A stretch of DNA of 34,777 bases from Dysgonomonas sp. 511 (GCF_010501105.1 NZ_QVMQ01000027.1:1-34777); one strand, 5' to 3'. Counted from the first letter of the stretch, positions 24,768-33,471 are shown. The notes: generated by a model not told the origin, from the sequence alone. Numbers and translations are program-made.

Positions 24768-26835
24768 GGGTTCGAGGTTGATAAGAAGGTTTTCGGATAA
24801 GATGCAAAAGATAGGGGTGCGTGTAAACGAACCCCTTGTCAATGAATTATACGACAACCTCGAACCCCATATAAAGAAAAAAGCCAGTGTAATATTGCTG
24901 CCTGCTGCCACATCGCAAGGGGTAGTATATGCAATGGATAACAGGAATGGTTCTGCTGTACCGCTCGATTTTTCGCGTATGTCGGATGCTACTTGTTTCG
25001 ATAGCAATCTCAAGATGCATCAGGTAAGTAAAGATGTGCCGCGTGTAGACTTTATTAACTATGGTAGCAAGGCAAAGATACTGGTAGAAAAAGAAGCGGT
25101 AAATATTATTCGTTACTCACAAGATTTCTCGCAATGGTTAGATTTTGGCACAAGCCACGAACTATCAGAGGATACCATACTTGGTATGCCTGCATATAAA
25201 GTGACCAAAGCAGAATCAGGGTTGTACAAATGGATATATCATCCTGCTATTAATCTAGGAACAGATTTCAGCACTAGTACGTATTTAAAGAATATAGATA
25301 CTACTAGTGGTTTAGGATATGCGGTTTATACTCCGGTATCAGCAACCATTAAATCCCGTATTCTATTTGGAAATGGGGAGATAGTGAATTATGCGGTTCG
25401 GTTTGCTGACAATAAACCTATGGTTACAGCTTTTACGGTCACTGGCAACACAGGGAATTCTTTGCGTCCCGTATTATCATTGGATTCAATCAATTCAACT
25501 GCGGTCAATACATCATTGCTTATATCAGCTATGCAAACCGAATCATCTGCAAACCCGACTTCCTACATTCCGACCAATGGCAGCCAGGCAACCCGCTCGA
25601 AGGAATACCTGTCTATCAACCTCAGGCAAAATGCCCGGATAGAAATAAAAACGACCAAACAAGACATTGTTATCTATCGCGAAGCTGGGATTTTCAATGT
25701 AGAAGAATTGTTGAATAATGAGGGCATATTACATCTGGCTATCTTCTATTTTTCCGACGAAGGCTATTGGAACGACATCCTTAAAACTTTTATTAATAAG
25801 GTGAAAGAGGATGGAGGTATTGTTGATAGTTCTATTTTCGATTCTTATCTGAATCTTACAGAAAAAGAAAGAAGCAAAGAGATCGTTTTAATTCCGGGAG
25901 CTTATAAAGCAGGCGTTATATATGCTATTTCTTTTAAGGATGGTGAAGTCGGTTGTGTGAAACTGGACTTTGACAGGACTACATCTGCCACATATTTTGA
26001 TAGCAAATTAGATATGGATATCGCTGATCGAAATATTCCTCGCATAGATTATGGTAATTATTCTAACCAAGCGAAGATATTAGTGGAGAAAGAAGCTACA
26101 AACTTTGCAAAGAGCAGCGATTTTTCTATAAAAAGGTTATGGGGCGAAAATGCAACCGTTGACCAGATAGGTATAAACTGGTTCGAATTTGTAAAATATG
26201 CAGGTCGGTTTGTTCATAACGATACACGAGCGAGCTCAATATATCAGCCATTTGCACACGATTCGCCTAATCATGCTGATTTAGTGTTTTCGTGTTTTAT
26301 CAAAAGAGAAGATAACGAAAAGCCTGTTCTTGGAATCTCTAATATTTTGTATGATGGAGCGACTATTTCACCTAAAAAAACTTATGTACATCATCATTTG
26401 AGAGATAATATTTATCAGGTACAGGCTTTCGACCTTACATGGAATTGGGTGGTTGGCTTTTCTAAAAACATACAACATAGCCGCAATACATTAATCGCTA
26501 CAGGCTTTCAGTTTGAATATAAAGATGATGTTACATCTTATATTCCTACAGGCAACAATCAGGCTACGCGTTCTGCCGAATCATTATCAATCAATTTGGA
26601 TGTAGACAGCAAAATCTATATAAGAACAACACAAAACGAATTAAACCTTTATGGTGCTGCTAATACCCGGTTTAATATCGACGAGTGTGTTTCAAATGAT
26701 GGAATATTGTATATGAGTGTCGTTCCTATGCAAGAGTCAGATTATACGGAAACTGCACGATTGAATCTGTTTAAGCATAGGGTTGTTTCAGAAGGTGGAG
26801 TTTATAATTCAGTATTCGAAGATGTCTGGAGCTAA
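24760..26835 (+). CDS. Second phage fibre protein with two binding modules
   Basis: The frame starts at a TTG at 24760 (691 residues) overlapping the upstream gene; an ATG at 24802 would give 677. It has two modules related to the one in the gene at 21044. Module 1 runs from about residue 45 (LLPAATSQGVVYAM) to 288 (SYIPTNGSQATRSKEYLSIN). Module 2 runs from about 377 (LIPGAYKAGVIYAISFKDG) to 613 (SYIPTGNNQATRSAESLSIN). Each has AKILVEKEA and a beta-rich middle. The linker FINKVKEDGGIVDSSIFDSY recalls spacers in Bacteroides phage fibres. The modules likely bind host surface glycans or proteins; their middles differ strongly while their ends are conserved, as expected for receptor-specificity swapping. 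The frame is intact. Confidence 0.72.
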   Translation: MSRGSRLIRRFSDKMQKIGVRVNEPLVNELYDNLEPHIKKKASVILLPAATSQGVVYAMDNRNGSAVPLDFSRMSDATCFDSNLKMHQVSKDVPRVDFINYGSKAKILVEKEAVNIIRYSQDFSQWLDFGTSHELSEDTILGMPAYKVTKAESGLYKWIYHPAINLGTDFSTSTYLKNIDTTSGLGYAVYTPVSATIKSRILFGNGEIVNYAVRFADNKPMVTAFTVTGNTGNSLRPVLSLDSINSTAVNTSLLISAMQTESSANPTSYIPTNGSQATRSKEYLSINLRQNARIEIKTTKQDIVIYREAGIFNVEELLNNEGILHLAIFYFSDEGYWNDILKTFINKVKEDGGIVDSSIFDSYLNLTEKERSKEIVLIPGAYKAGVIYAISFKDGEVGCVKLDFDRTTSATYFDSKLDMDIADRNIPRIDYGNYSNQAKILVEKEATNFAKSSDFSIKRLWGENATVDQIGINWFEFVKYAGRFVHNDTRASSIYQPFAHDSPNHADLVFSCFIKREDNEKPVLGISNILYDGATISPKKTYVHHHLRDNIYQVQAFDLTWNWVVGFSKNIQHSRNTLIATGFQFEYKDDVTSYIPTGNNQATRSAESLSINLDVDSKIYIRTTQNELNLYGAANTRFNIDECVSNDGILYMSVVPMQESDYTETARLNLFKHRVVSEGGVYNSVFEDVWS

Positions 26836-26842
26836 TAATAAA

Positions 26843-27268
26843 ATGAATGCAATGATGAAAAAGGCTTATAGAATACATGTTGCAGCCATTGTTGCAGTAG
26901 TGCTGATTGTCTTTTTCCTTATATTCTCAGGATGCAAGGCGAAGGCTATATATGTGCCGGTAGAAACAGTAAAAACAGAATACAGGGATACTTTTCGCCG
27001 CGATTCGGTATATCTCCACGACTCGGTATTGGTAAAGATGAGAGGCGATACCGTATGGGTAGAAAAGTACAAATACCTCTACCACGACAAGCTGAGGACA
27101 GACTCCGTTTATCTGTCCGATACCATCCGTATCCCTTATCCCGTAGATGTGGAAAAAGAAGTGAACAGGCTCTCGTCGTTCCAGTCGTTTCAAATATGGT
27201 GCGGCCGCATCGTGCTGCTCATCTTGCTGGGCTGGTTTTCTGTAAAATGGATCCGCACAAAACTCTGA
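26843..27268 (+). CDS. Spanin-like lipoprotein/membrane protein at the end of the phage block
   Basis: I prefer the ATG at 26843 (141 residues), just after the fibre stop; an ATG at 26822 would overlap that gene. Residues 10-30 form a hydrophobic segment ending in a lipobox-like IFSGC (Cys31). Residues near 35-100 form a hydrophilic stretch with repeated D-S-V-Y and D-T-V-W units, and residues near 117-136 form a second membrane segment. Proteins with this plan are common beside prophage amidases in Bacteroides. The two anchors and the rigid-looking repeat suggest an envelope-spanning lysis protein like a spanin. This is inference from architecture. A terminator follows at 27273. Confidence 0.55.
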   Translation: MNAMMKKAYRIHVAAIVAVVLIVFFLIFSGCKAKAIYVPVETVKTEYRDTFRRDSVYLHDSVLVKMRGDTVWVEKYKYLYHDKLRTDSVYLSDTIRIPYPVDVEKEVNRLSSFQSFQIWCGRIVLLILLGWFSVKWIRTKL

Positions 27269-27272
27269 TTAT

Positions 27273-27307
27273 AAAGTCCCTCCGCTCGCGTTTGGCAGGG
27301 GGACTTT
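27273..27307 (+). terminator. Terminator at the end of the phage block
   Basis: AAAGTCCC (27273-27280) pairs with GGGACTTT (27300-27307), extended inward by a U-G and a C-G pair, and is followed by TATTTTATAT. It lies 5 bases after the last phage-block gene and marks the right edge of the + strand run. The next gene is on the - strand. Confidence 0.75.
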
Positions 27308-27337
27308 TATTTTATATATAGTTTCTGCTATTTTCTC

Positions 27338-28375
27338 TTACAGGCCGTTATACTCGTGTACCATCAGCTTGTAAAACCTGCTTATCTCATTATATATCTG
27401 TTTCAGGTGGCGGTTGCGGGCATCCTCTACAGTTTCTTTGTAAACATGGTCTATATCCGTTATTTCCTTGGCCGGGTCGAGATATTCGAGGAATTTGTCG
27501 GCATTGCTCGCCGTTTCGCCAACATATTCATAGAAGCGGTTGAAGCGGTCTTCACTGTTTCCGTTGGTTTTCATCGAGGCCTTCATAGCGGGTGTCGCCA
27601 CCTTGTCTTTCTCCAGCGATTTGCGTATGGTGGCCACATCTGCTTTTATTGCTTCGGCATCAGGCTTGTCGTCGCGGCATTTAGCCATCATTTGCGATAC
27701 TGCGCTCAGGTTTTTCTTCATAGGTATAATCACCGAAGCCAGCGGATGCGATTTTAGCACGACCAATTCGGCACGGTCGCCCGCAGCCGAAGAAAGTTCC
27801 ATCGTTTTCTTAAACATGATGTTTATCTTTTTATACGATGCGTAGAATGTATCGCGCAGGGCTATAAAATTCGTATATTTCTCATCGTCTTCCATATATT
27901 TTTTTTCGCGGAAGTAATTATAGGCATTGTTGCCAAGCACCTTTGCCACCTCAAACTCGTTGTTTATCGCAGTCATATTAGCCATTATCTCTGCTTTTTC
28001 GGTAAATGCAGGAGCTAGTTTGGCTTTCTCCTGAAACGTCTTATACTGCCCGTCGCGGAAAGAATATATACCGCTGGTATTGGCAGCCGCATAGCTGCTG
28101 GTCTTAGGGTTTTGTATTACCTGGTTTATCGACTTGTCGAGGCGTTCGAGCCTGTCACCCAGTGTTTTCATGCTTTCTAGCTGAGTGTTGTAGATGTCGA
28201 CCACACTATTTGTCATTTCTATTATGTTGCCGGCACTGACTCTGGTAAGGGGTGCGGCAGCTGTTGTCTTTTTTCGTGCGCGAGAAGTCGACGACCTCTT
28301 TTTTTGCTGAGCCGATACGTCGAAGGCAGCCAGTGACAACACTGCTGCAAGGACAATTAAGAAGTGTTTTTTCAT
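27338..28375 (-). CDS. Secreted helical protein, possibly DUF3829-like
   Basis: The 345-residue protein has a signal peptide (residues 1-22, ending DVSAQ) and a basic linker (QKKRSSTSRARKK). The rest is almost entirely helical. A segment near residues 150-215 with NYFREKKYMEDDEKYTNF and ALRDTFYASYKKINIMF resembles DUF3829 (YiiG-like) proteins; this is a weak match. It is likely periplasmic. It lies downstream of the small membrane-protein gene with a structured RNA element between them. Confidence 0.6.
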   Translation of the reverse strand: MKKHFLIVLAAVLSLAAFDVSAQQKKRSSTSRARKKTTAAAPLTRVSAGNIIEMTNSVVDIYNTQLESMKTLGDRLERLDKSINQVIQNPKTSSYAAANTSGIYSFRDGQYKTFQEKAKLAPAFTEKAEIMANMTAINNEFEVAKVLGNNAYNYFREKKYMEDDEKYTNFIALRDTFYASYKKINIMFKKTMELSSAAGDRAELVVLKSHPLASVIIPMKKNLSAVSQMMAKCRDDKPDAEAIKADVATIRKSLEKDKVATPAMKASMKTNGNSEDRFNRFYEYVGETASNADKFLEYLDPAKEITDIDHVYKETVEDARNRHLKQIYNEISRFYKLMVHEYNGL

Positions 28376-28413
28376 TTTATGTTATTGTTTGATGAATATA
28401 ATCGGATATAGAA

Positions 28414-28461
28414 GGCGCGCCGGAAGTATCATCTTTAGTGCTGTTTTACTTCCGACACGCC
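28414..28461 (-). ncRNA. Strand-biased RNA hairpin between two genes
   Basis: In the - strand RNA the arms at 28447-28461 and 28414-28428 form a continuous 15-base-pair stem with two U-G wobbles and an 18-base loop. The same positions are C-A mismatches on the + strand, so the structure favours - strand transcripts. It lies 41 bases past the small membrane-protein gene and 38 bases before the next start. No U tract follows. It could be a 3'-end stabiliser, a processed small RNA or a leader element. Confidence 0.5.
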
Positions 28462-28502
28462 CACTTTGTTTTTTTATTATCCCAAAGGATAATCAGGCGG
28501 CT

Positions 28503-28700
28503 TTATTCAGCCGTTGCACCTTTTTTGCCCAGCAACCAAAGTACAGCGCCTATTACTGTAATAGCTATCATTATTATCCAAGCTACAGTATCGCCCCAAA
28601 GGTAGATCCAGAATAAAACGCGAGGCACTCTGTCGAGGAAACTTAATACCATGGCCATAGCACCGATGATAGCCATAAAAGAACCGATTTTTGTTAACAT
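28503..28700 (-). CDS. Small two-segment membrane protein
   Basis: The 65-residue protein is hydrophobic with segments near residues 5-22 and 38-58, separated by DRVPRVLFWIYLWGD. The C-terminus is KKGATAE. No family is recognised beyond general similarity to small inner-membrane proteins of Bacteroidales. It has the best promoter in the window, with a leader of about 70 bases. That suggests strong or regulated expression. Confidence 0.7.
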   Translation of the reverse strand: MLTKIGSFMAIIGAMAMVLSFLDRVPRVLFWIYLWGDTVAWIIMIAITVIGAVLWLLGKKGATAE

Positions 28701-28775
28701 TTTGTGTAAAGTGTTAGATTAAATAATATGTTAGAGTCTGCAAAAAATCACTAAAATCTATAAAAATAGTTTTGG

Positions 28776-28806
28776 CAAAAGTATAATAAAAAATGTATTG
28801 GGCAAA
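28776..28806 (-). promoter_or_regulatory. Bacteroidetes promoter of the small membrane protein
   Basis: On the - strand, TTTG (28803-28806) is followed after exactly 19 bases by TACTTTTG (28776-28783). This matches the TTTG-N19-TAnnTTTG housekeeping promoter of Bacteroidetes at both boxes and in spacing. Confidence 0.75.
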
Positions 28807-28840
28807 TAAGACCCGTTTAAATTTTATAGCAAATCTTTTT

Positions 28841-29722
28841 TTATAGATGCTTCGGCTGTCTGGCTTTGGGCTTGCCGGTTTTTTCATTCTCGAAATAATC
28901 GTCGGGCGAAGGGTATATAATAATCCGGGGGATGCGTATCTGTGGTATCATTTTTTCTTTTTCATCCTCGCTCATTTCCATTCTGGCGGCAAAGTGGTCG
29001 ATGTGCATACCCGGCCTTACCTCCGGCGAATAGAGCATGCGTATTACTGTTTTTTCTTGTGGCGACAGATAGAAGGGCTGGCTGCGGAAAGCCTGCACCT
29101 CGCGCATGGTACGGAAGTATTGAGGTATCACCGAGCGTCCGATAGTGATATAATATGGATAAAGTTTGATAGGGTGGTTGAGCCCCAGTGCATGTTCAAA
29201 TTCGTGCATCAGGGTTTGCGAACTGGCATCGCATCCATCGAATATTATGGCAAAGTTGATATCCCACGAATAGGCACTGGTCTTGTTGATACGTGCCAAA
29301 CCTCTGGGGCAGTACTTCTCCGGCTTTAGCGGGTCTATGCGCTCCACACGGCGGTAGACATGCAGGTTGCCCCCCGATTCTACACGTTGTATCTTCACGG
29401 GAGCTATCAATGGAGCAAGGATGGCGATGATGGAATCGACTTCTTCTACTGCATACGGCTCTATTTCGTCGATGTTCTTTATCTCTACGAATATATTGTC
29501 AGTCCATTTTCTCACACGTATTTCGTCGCCGGTAAATGCCACGTCGCAAAAGAGGCTCAGTTCATCATCCGAAAATCCTATCTGTTTGAATTTTTCGGCG
29601 TCGAAGCGGCGGGTTTCATTCCTCACCGAAGCTTCGAACACACAACAAGCCACTCCTAATATAGCTAAAAGGACGATAACAAAAAAAAGAGTATTCGCGA
29701 TATATCTTACCATAGCTGCCAT
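28841..29722 (-). CDS. Metzincin-like membrane-anchored metalloprotease (DUF2927-like)
   Basis: The protein has a hydrophobic N-terminal anchor (VRYIANTLFFVIVLLAILGV) and a zinc-protease motif, HEFEHALGLNH, which fits HExxHxxGxxH with all ligands present. Downstream MREVQAFRSQPFYLSPQEKT resembles the region after the zinc site in DUF2927 proteins. The start is uncertain: ATGs at 29752, 29722 and 29713 all lie before the anchor; I chose 29722 (293 residues). The enzyme probably faces the periplasm. Its substrate is unknown. The short C-terminal tail is basic and proline-rich (KTGKPKARQPKHL). Confidence 0.72.
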   Translation of the reverse strand: MAAMVRYIANTLFFVIVLLAILGVACCVFEASVRNETRRFDAEKFKQIGFSDDELSLFCDVAFTGDEIRVRKWTDNIFVEIKNIDEIEPYAVEEVDSIIAILAPLIAPVKIQRVESGGNLHVYRRVERIDPLKPEKYCPRGLARINKTSAYSWDINFAIIFDGCDASSQTLMHEFEHALGLNHPIKLYPYYITIGRSVIPQYFRTMREVQAFRSQPFYLSPQEKTVIRMLYSPEVRPGMHIDHFAARMEMSEDEKEKMIPQIRIPRIIIYPSPDDYFENEKTGKPKARQPKHL

Positions 29723-29905
29723 CTGTATTATTGTGCAATGCAGCAACGGCATGGTAGCTTCCGTTGCCTATTCCCCTTACGATTACTTATATACTTCTTA
29801 GTAACTCTTAGCAAATAGAGTGATTTTTTATGAAATTTCCATAAATGGGATGAATTTTTAAGTGCTATTTCTGCAATAATTGCTTTTTTTGTAAAAAATA
29901 TACAT

Positions 29906-30934
29906 ATGAAATACAGTTTTGCCAACGATTATGCAGAAGGCTGCCACCCTTCCATTTTAGAAGAACTTGTAGTAAGTAATTTCGATCAGCAACAAGGCTA
30001 TGGCTGCGACAGCCATACACAGAGCGCAGTTGCAGCTATCAGGATGCGCATACACGACCCTTCGGCTGCCGTGCATTTTGTATCGGGCGGCACACAAGCC
30101 AACCTGGTAGTGCTGTCATCTATGCTCCGCCCGTTCGAGTCGGTAGCCGCAGCCACTACCGGGCATATCTATACCAACGAGTCGGGCGCCATAGAAGCCA
30201 CAGGCCATAAAGTAGAAGCCGTGCCCACCGCCGGAGGCAAGCTTTGTCCCGATGATATAAAACCCTTGCTCAATAAGGCACGGGGGCATCATGCAGTGCG
30301 CACGCGTGCTGTGTATATATCCAACGCTACCGAACTGGGAACGATATACACATATAAAGAACTGTCGGACTTATATATCTTCTGCAAAGAAAATGATTTG
30401 CTCCTCTTCATGGATGGCGCACGTCTGCCGATGGCCCTCGCAGCCGGAGGTGGCGATATGTCGCTGACCGATATTGCTGCGCTTACCGATGTCTTTTATC
30501 TGGGGGGTACCAAATGCGGGGCATTACTCGGAGAAGCTATCGTGATAACAAATGAGGAATTGAAAAAAGATTTCGAATACCACCTCAAGCAGCGTGGCGC
30601 CTTGATGGCCAAAGGGCGCACTATCGGCGTACAATTCGATTGCCTGTTGCGCAACGATCTGATTTTTCGCCTGGCAGCACATGCCAATAAGATGGCTGGC
30701 AAATTGTCGGAAGCTTTTCGTGCACAAGGCTTTCCTATGCTAGTAGATTCGCCCACAAATCAGATATTTCCTATTTTGCCCAACAAACTGGTAGCAGCAC
30801 TGCACCAAAACTACGAGTTTCTCGACTGGCAAACGGTTGATAACCAGCATACGGCCATACGTTTCATCACCTCGTGGGCTACGCCCGAAGAAGCGGTAGA
30901 CGAATGCATCGAAGACCTGTCGCGGCTGGTATGA
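29906..30934 (+). CDS. ltaE: Low-specificity L-threonine aldolase
   Basis: This PLP enzyme splits threonine or allo-threonine into glycine and acetaldehyde. The 342-residue protein has normal length. Its cofactor lysine is K203 in YLGGTKCGALLGEA. It also has FVSGGTQANLVVLSSML near residues 58-74, HIYTNESGAIEATGHK near residues 87-102 and LFMDGARLPMAL near residues 171-182, where the aspartate contacts the pyridine ring. It stands alone on + between divergent and unrelated neighbours. Other beta-eliminating lyases are the alternative. Confidence 0.88.
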   Translation: MKYSFANDYAEGCHPSILEELVVSNFDQQQGYGCDSHTQSAVAAIRMRIHDPSAAVHFVSGGTQANLVVLSSMLRPFESVAAATTGHIYTNESGAIEATGHKVEAVPTAGGKLCPDDIKPLLNKARGHHAVRTRAVYISNATELGTIYTYKELSDLYIFCKENDLLLFMDGARLPMALAAGGGDMSLTDIAALTDVFYLGGTKCGALLGEAIVITNEELKKDFEYHLKQRGALMAKGRTIGVQFDCLLRNDLIFRLAAHANKMAGKLSEAFRAQGFPMLVDSPTNQIFPILPNKLVAALHQNYEFLDWQTVDNQHTAIRFITSWATPEEAVDECIEDLSRLV

Positions 30935-30969
30935 TTGCAATTTTTTTTTTATTTTAAACTAAAAAACGA

Positions 30970-30977
30970 TATATTTG
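30970..30977 (+). promoter_or_regulatory. Candidate -7 element for the outer-membrane barrel genes
   Basis: TATATTTG matches TAnnTTTG and lies 51 bases upstream of the ATG at 31029. No clear TTTG -33 box is present; the region upstream is T-rich. Confidence 0.4.
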
Positions 30978-31028
30978 TTTATTGTTAGTATATGAATATG
31001 ATTTATCATTAATAAAAATCTAACATTT

Positions 31029-31670
31029 ATGAAGAAAATTCTTTCAATTATTGTAACAATTCTTTTGTTCAATATCTCTGTTTACGCCCAGTTTCCGGGT
31101 GTAACTTTCGGAGTAAAAGTAGGGGGTAATTTTTCTAATCTTAGTGGAGATCTGGACGACACCAAGGCTCGGATAGGCGCTCTGGGTGGAGCTACGGTCG
31201 ATATTTACCTGACAGATACATGGTATTTGCTTTCGGGGCTCGAACTCAACCTGAAAGGAGCAAAATGGAATGCCGATTATACGATCGAAAATCAGAAGGT
31301 AGGGGTGGAAAATAAAGCTACTACATTGTACCTTCAGCTACCTGTACATATAGCATACAAAATGGATATACTCGACGATTCGAAGCTAGTATTCCATGCA
31401 GGTCCTTACTTTGCTTACGGGTTAAAGGGCAGGACTACCATTGATACTACCATCGAAGGCAAAACCACTACCGAGAAGATCGGCTTCTTTGGCGACGACA
31501 GGGCAAGCCGTTTCGATTTTGGGCTGGGAGCCGGAGCAGGTATCGAGTTGTTCGAAAGAATACCGATCGGAATCGGTTTCGATTTTGGGCTTGCCAATAT
31601 CTATAATGGAGACGACGACCTAAAGATGCGTAATATGAGCGCATACCTCTCGGTAGGATATAAATTTTAG
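31029..31670 (+). CDS. Outer-membrane beta-barrel protein, first of a tandem pair
   Basis: The 213-residue protein has a signal peptide (about residues 1-21, ending VYAQ) followed by alternating amphipathic strands: GVTFGVKVGGNFSNLSGD, YLTDTWYLLSGLELNLKGAK and LYLQLPVHIAYKMD. The C-terminus YLSVGYKF ends in aromatic F, as expected for barrel assembly. This is the porin/PorT-like eight-strand type common in Bacteroidetes. The next gene is a paralog; the gap is 57 bases and the two are probably co-transcribed. Confidence 0.85.
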   Translation: MKKILSIIVTILLFNISVYAQFPGVTFGVKVGGNFSNLSGDLDDTKARIGALGGATVDIYLTDTWYLLSGLELNLKGAKWNADYTIENQKVGVENKATTLYLQLPVHIAYKMDILDDSKLVFHAGPYFAYGLKGRTTIDTTIEGKTTTEKIGFFGDDRASRFDFGLGAGAGIELFERIPIGIGFDFGLANIYNGDDDLKMRNMSAYLSVGYKF

Positions 31671-31727
31671 TATTATTATAATAAAGTGTTGTAAGATAAA
31701 TTATTAATTGTATTTAAAAAAAATGTT

Positions 31728-32375
31728 ATGAAAAAGATTTTTTTACTTTGTATAACTGCATTATTCTTGTCGGGATTGTCAGTTAATGCACAAACTAAAC
31801 CTATTACTTTCGGTGTAAAGGTAGGTATGAACTTGTCAGACCTTAAGGGAGACGATACTGATGGTTTCAGAGACCGCTTTGCAGGTATTGCAGGTATAAC
31901 AGTAGACTTCGCCATTACCAACAACCTGTATCTGATGACAGGATTGGAATATGCCGAAAAAGGTGCTAAAATAACTTTCGAAGAGGAAGTTGGAGATGAT
32001 ATTTACGGAAAAGTAGAAAGCCGTGTTTCTCCATCATACCTACAATTGCCGGTTCATATCGGTCTTAAATTAGGTATCGGCGACAATGGAAATACCAAAT
32101 TCGTATTGCACGGAGGTGGATATGCTGCCTATGGTGTAAGAGGACGTGTAACTAACAGCTGGATTGGAGAAGACGGATGGGTTACTGAAAAATCAGACCT
32201 GTTTACCGACAATGGATTCAAACGTTTCGACTGCGGTGTTGGCGTAGGTGGTGGATTCGAATTTAACCACTTCGTTGTAGACGGTGGATTCAACTATGGT
32301 CTTCTCGATGTAAGCAAAAGCGAAGGCAAGGTGCGTAACATCAACGGTTATGTAACTCTTGGTTTCAAATTCTAA
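31728..32375 (+). CDS. Outer-membrane beta-barrel protein, second of a tandem pair
   Basis: The 215-residue protein aligns with its upstream neighbour over its whole length: signal peptide ending VNAQ, ITFGVKVGMNLSDLKGDD, LYLMTGLEYAEKGAK, SYLQLPVHIGLKLG and YVTLGFKF at the end. The loops between strands differ most, which is usual for surface-exposed parts. A strong terminator follows at 32408. Confidence 0.85.
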   Translation: MKKIFLLCITALFLSGLSVNAQTKPITFGVKVGMNLSDLKGDDTDGFRDRFAGIAGITVDFAITNNLYLMTGLEYAEKGAKITFEEEVGDDIYGKVESRVSPSYLQLPVHIGLKLGIGDNGNTKFVLHGGGYAAYGVRGRVTNSWIGEDGWVTEKSDLFTDNGFKRFDCGVGVGGGFEFNHFVVDGGFNYGLLDVSKSEGKVRNINGYVTLGFKF

Positions 32376-32407
32376 TAAACAATTATTTTTTTGGAATTTA
32401 ATAGAAG

Positions 32408-32435
32408 GCACGGCTGTTTTAGCCGTGCTTTTTTT
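32408..32435 (+). terminator. Strong intrinsic terminator after the barrel genes
   Basis: GCACGGCT (32408-32415) and AGCCGTGC (32421-32428) form a perfect 8-base-pair stem with a five-base loop, followed by seven T residues. It lies 8 bases before the end of the convergent connector gene and may act on both strands. Confidence 0.9.
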
Positions 32436-32442
32436 ATGGAAG

Positions 32443-32946
32443 TTATCTTTTGGGGAAAAAGAACCCGCTGTCGAATGGTATATTCTCGGCCACGCAACCT
32501 GTATGCTTGTTTTCCCACAAGGGATAATCTCCCTTGTTTTTAAGGAGGAAATCTGCAAGTTGTTTTTTCAGCAGGTCGGCATCGTTTTTTATCCACTGGC
32601 GCAGTTGTGCTAGGTCGGAGATAGACACGCCTTTGCTGTTTTCGCTCTCGCGGATGGTTATGCCCTTGTTTACTATCGTAGCCCAATGGAAAGGCAATGC
32701 CTGATATACCGTGTAGAACGAAAGGGTGGGAGCTATCTGCATTATCAGTGCGCTGTTGGCTTCGTTGAGGCTATTGGCTTCCACCTGCCGGCAAAGTTCG
32801 TCCATCAATGCCGTGCCGAGCAGAGGGGTGATATGAAGTTCCTGTGCGATACCCAGATAGGGTACAAATTCGGCAACATCTGTTGCGGCTGTAATGGGAG
32901 AATGTTGTTTAAACAGCTTTTCGGTGATTAGAAGTATTTTGTTCAT
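32443..32946 (-). CDS. Phage head-tail connector-like protein (DUF6712 type)
   Basis: The 167-residue helical protein has features of the DUF6712 family found in Bacteroidetes phage head modules: ITPLLGTALMDELCRQV near residues 39-55, ALIMQIAPTLSFYTVYQALP near residues 65-84, then NKGITIRESENSKGVS near residues 92-107. The family is thought to be a head-completion or connector protein. I make this match from memory and it is moderate. It is on the same strand as the portal gene, 525 bases downstream, but a + strand lipoprotein gene lies between them. The capsid and protease genes, normally beside it, are about 12-15 kb away on the other strand. Confidence 0.6.
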   Translation of the reverse strand: MNKILLITEKLFKQHSPITAATDVAEFVPYLGIAQELHITPLLGTALMDELCRQVEANSLNEANSALIMQIAPTLSFYTVYQALPFHWATIVNKGITIRESENSKGVSISDLAQLRQWIKNDADLLKKQLADFLLKNKGDYPLWENKHTGCVAENIPFDSGFFFPKR

Positions 32947-33047
32947 ATTTTTGGTGGTTTATTATTAAAATAAAATATTTTGTTGCGATAATTAAACTAT
33001 TTGTATGTTTTCGTATCTATAATAATAGGTAACTAAAACATATTATT

Positions 33048-33416
33048 ATGAAAAGAAACAGAATTTTATCCCGTATCTTCTGCTTTTTGTTTGTCTCTGC
33101 AATCCTCGTATCATGTTCTACAGTAGACGATGGCATAAAGAAAACACAACTGGGTATGACCAAGCAGCAGGTAGTAAAGGTGATGGGCGACAACTACCAG
33201 ATAAAGGCTATGACACAGACATCCGAGGGTGCATTGGAAATCTGGCGTTACACCATGTATGTACTTGATAGTAGCCGGCAACAGACCACGGCCAGAAGTT
33301 ATTACCTGCTTCATTTCCTCAATGGTAAGCTGGTAGAAATGTATCAGGAAGATGCACAACCAGATATAATTATCCAGTCGCCACACCAACGCCCGCCACA
33401 TCGGGGAAGGTCATAA
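33048..33416 (+). CDS. Lipoprotein with BamE/SmpA-like domain
   Basis: The 122-residue product has a lipobox VSC at Cys23 and a small domain with LGMTKQQVVKVMGDNYQI near residues 36-53, EIWRYTMYVL and YYLLHFLNGKLVEMYQED. The L-G-M-T-x-x-x-V start and the W-Y strand resemble BamE/SmpA or DUF3192 folds. The C-terminus is proline- and arginine-rich. True BamE supports outer-membrane barrel assembly; this may simply share the fold. It sits on + between the two - strand phage genes. Confidence 0.65.
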   Translation: MKRNRILSRIFCFLFVSAILVSCSTVDDGIKKTQLGMTKQQVVKVMGDNYQIKAMTQTSEGALEIWRYTMYVLDSSRQQTTARSYYLLHFLNGKLVEMYQEDAQPDIIIQSPHQRPPHRGRS

Positions 33417-33446
33417 CAGCATAGTCTGTTTTTCAGAGGTATATAG

Positions 33447-33470
33447 AGGGGGGGATGGTTGTCCCCCTTT
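33447..33470 (+). terminator. Terminator after the BamE-like lipoprotein
   Basis: Bases 33447-33455 pair with 33462-33470 around a six-base loop. Two G-U pairs are valid only in + strand RNA. A TTT run follows into TTTCTC. It lies 31 bases past the lipoprotein stop and abuts the end of the portal gene. Confidence 0.65.
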
Positions 33471-33471
33471 C

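Noticed and set aside
21044..26835. Diversity-generating retroelement acting on the fibre modules
   Set aside because: No reverse transcriptase, accessory protein or template repeat is present, and the module differences are not adenine-specific as far as can be judged by eye.
17318..27337. Conventional integrated prophage with att sites
   Set aside because: No integrase, repressor or replication gene, and no convincing direct repeat at the two edges; the left edge has a cellular terminator and the right edge a phage-side terminator.
32359..32613. Possible + strand gene after the barrel genes
   Set aside because: It runs through the strong terminator at 32408-32435 and over the connector gene on the other strand.
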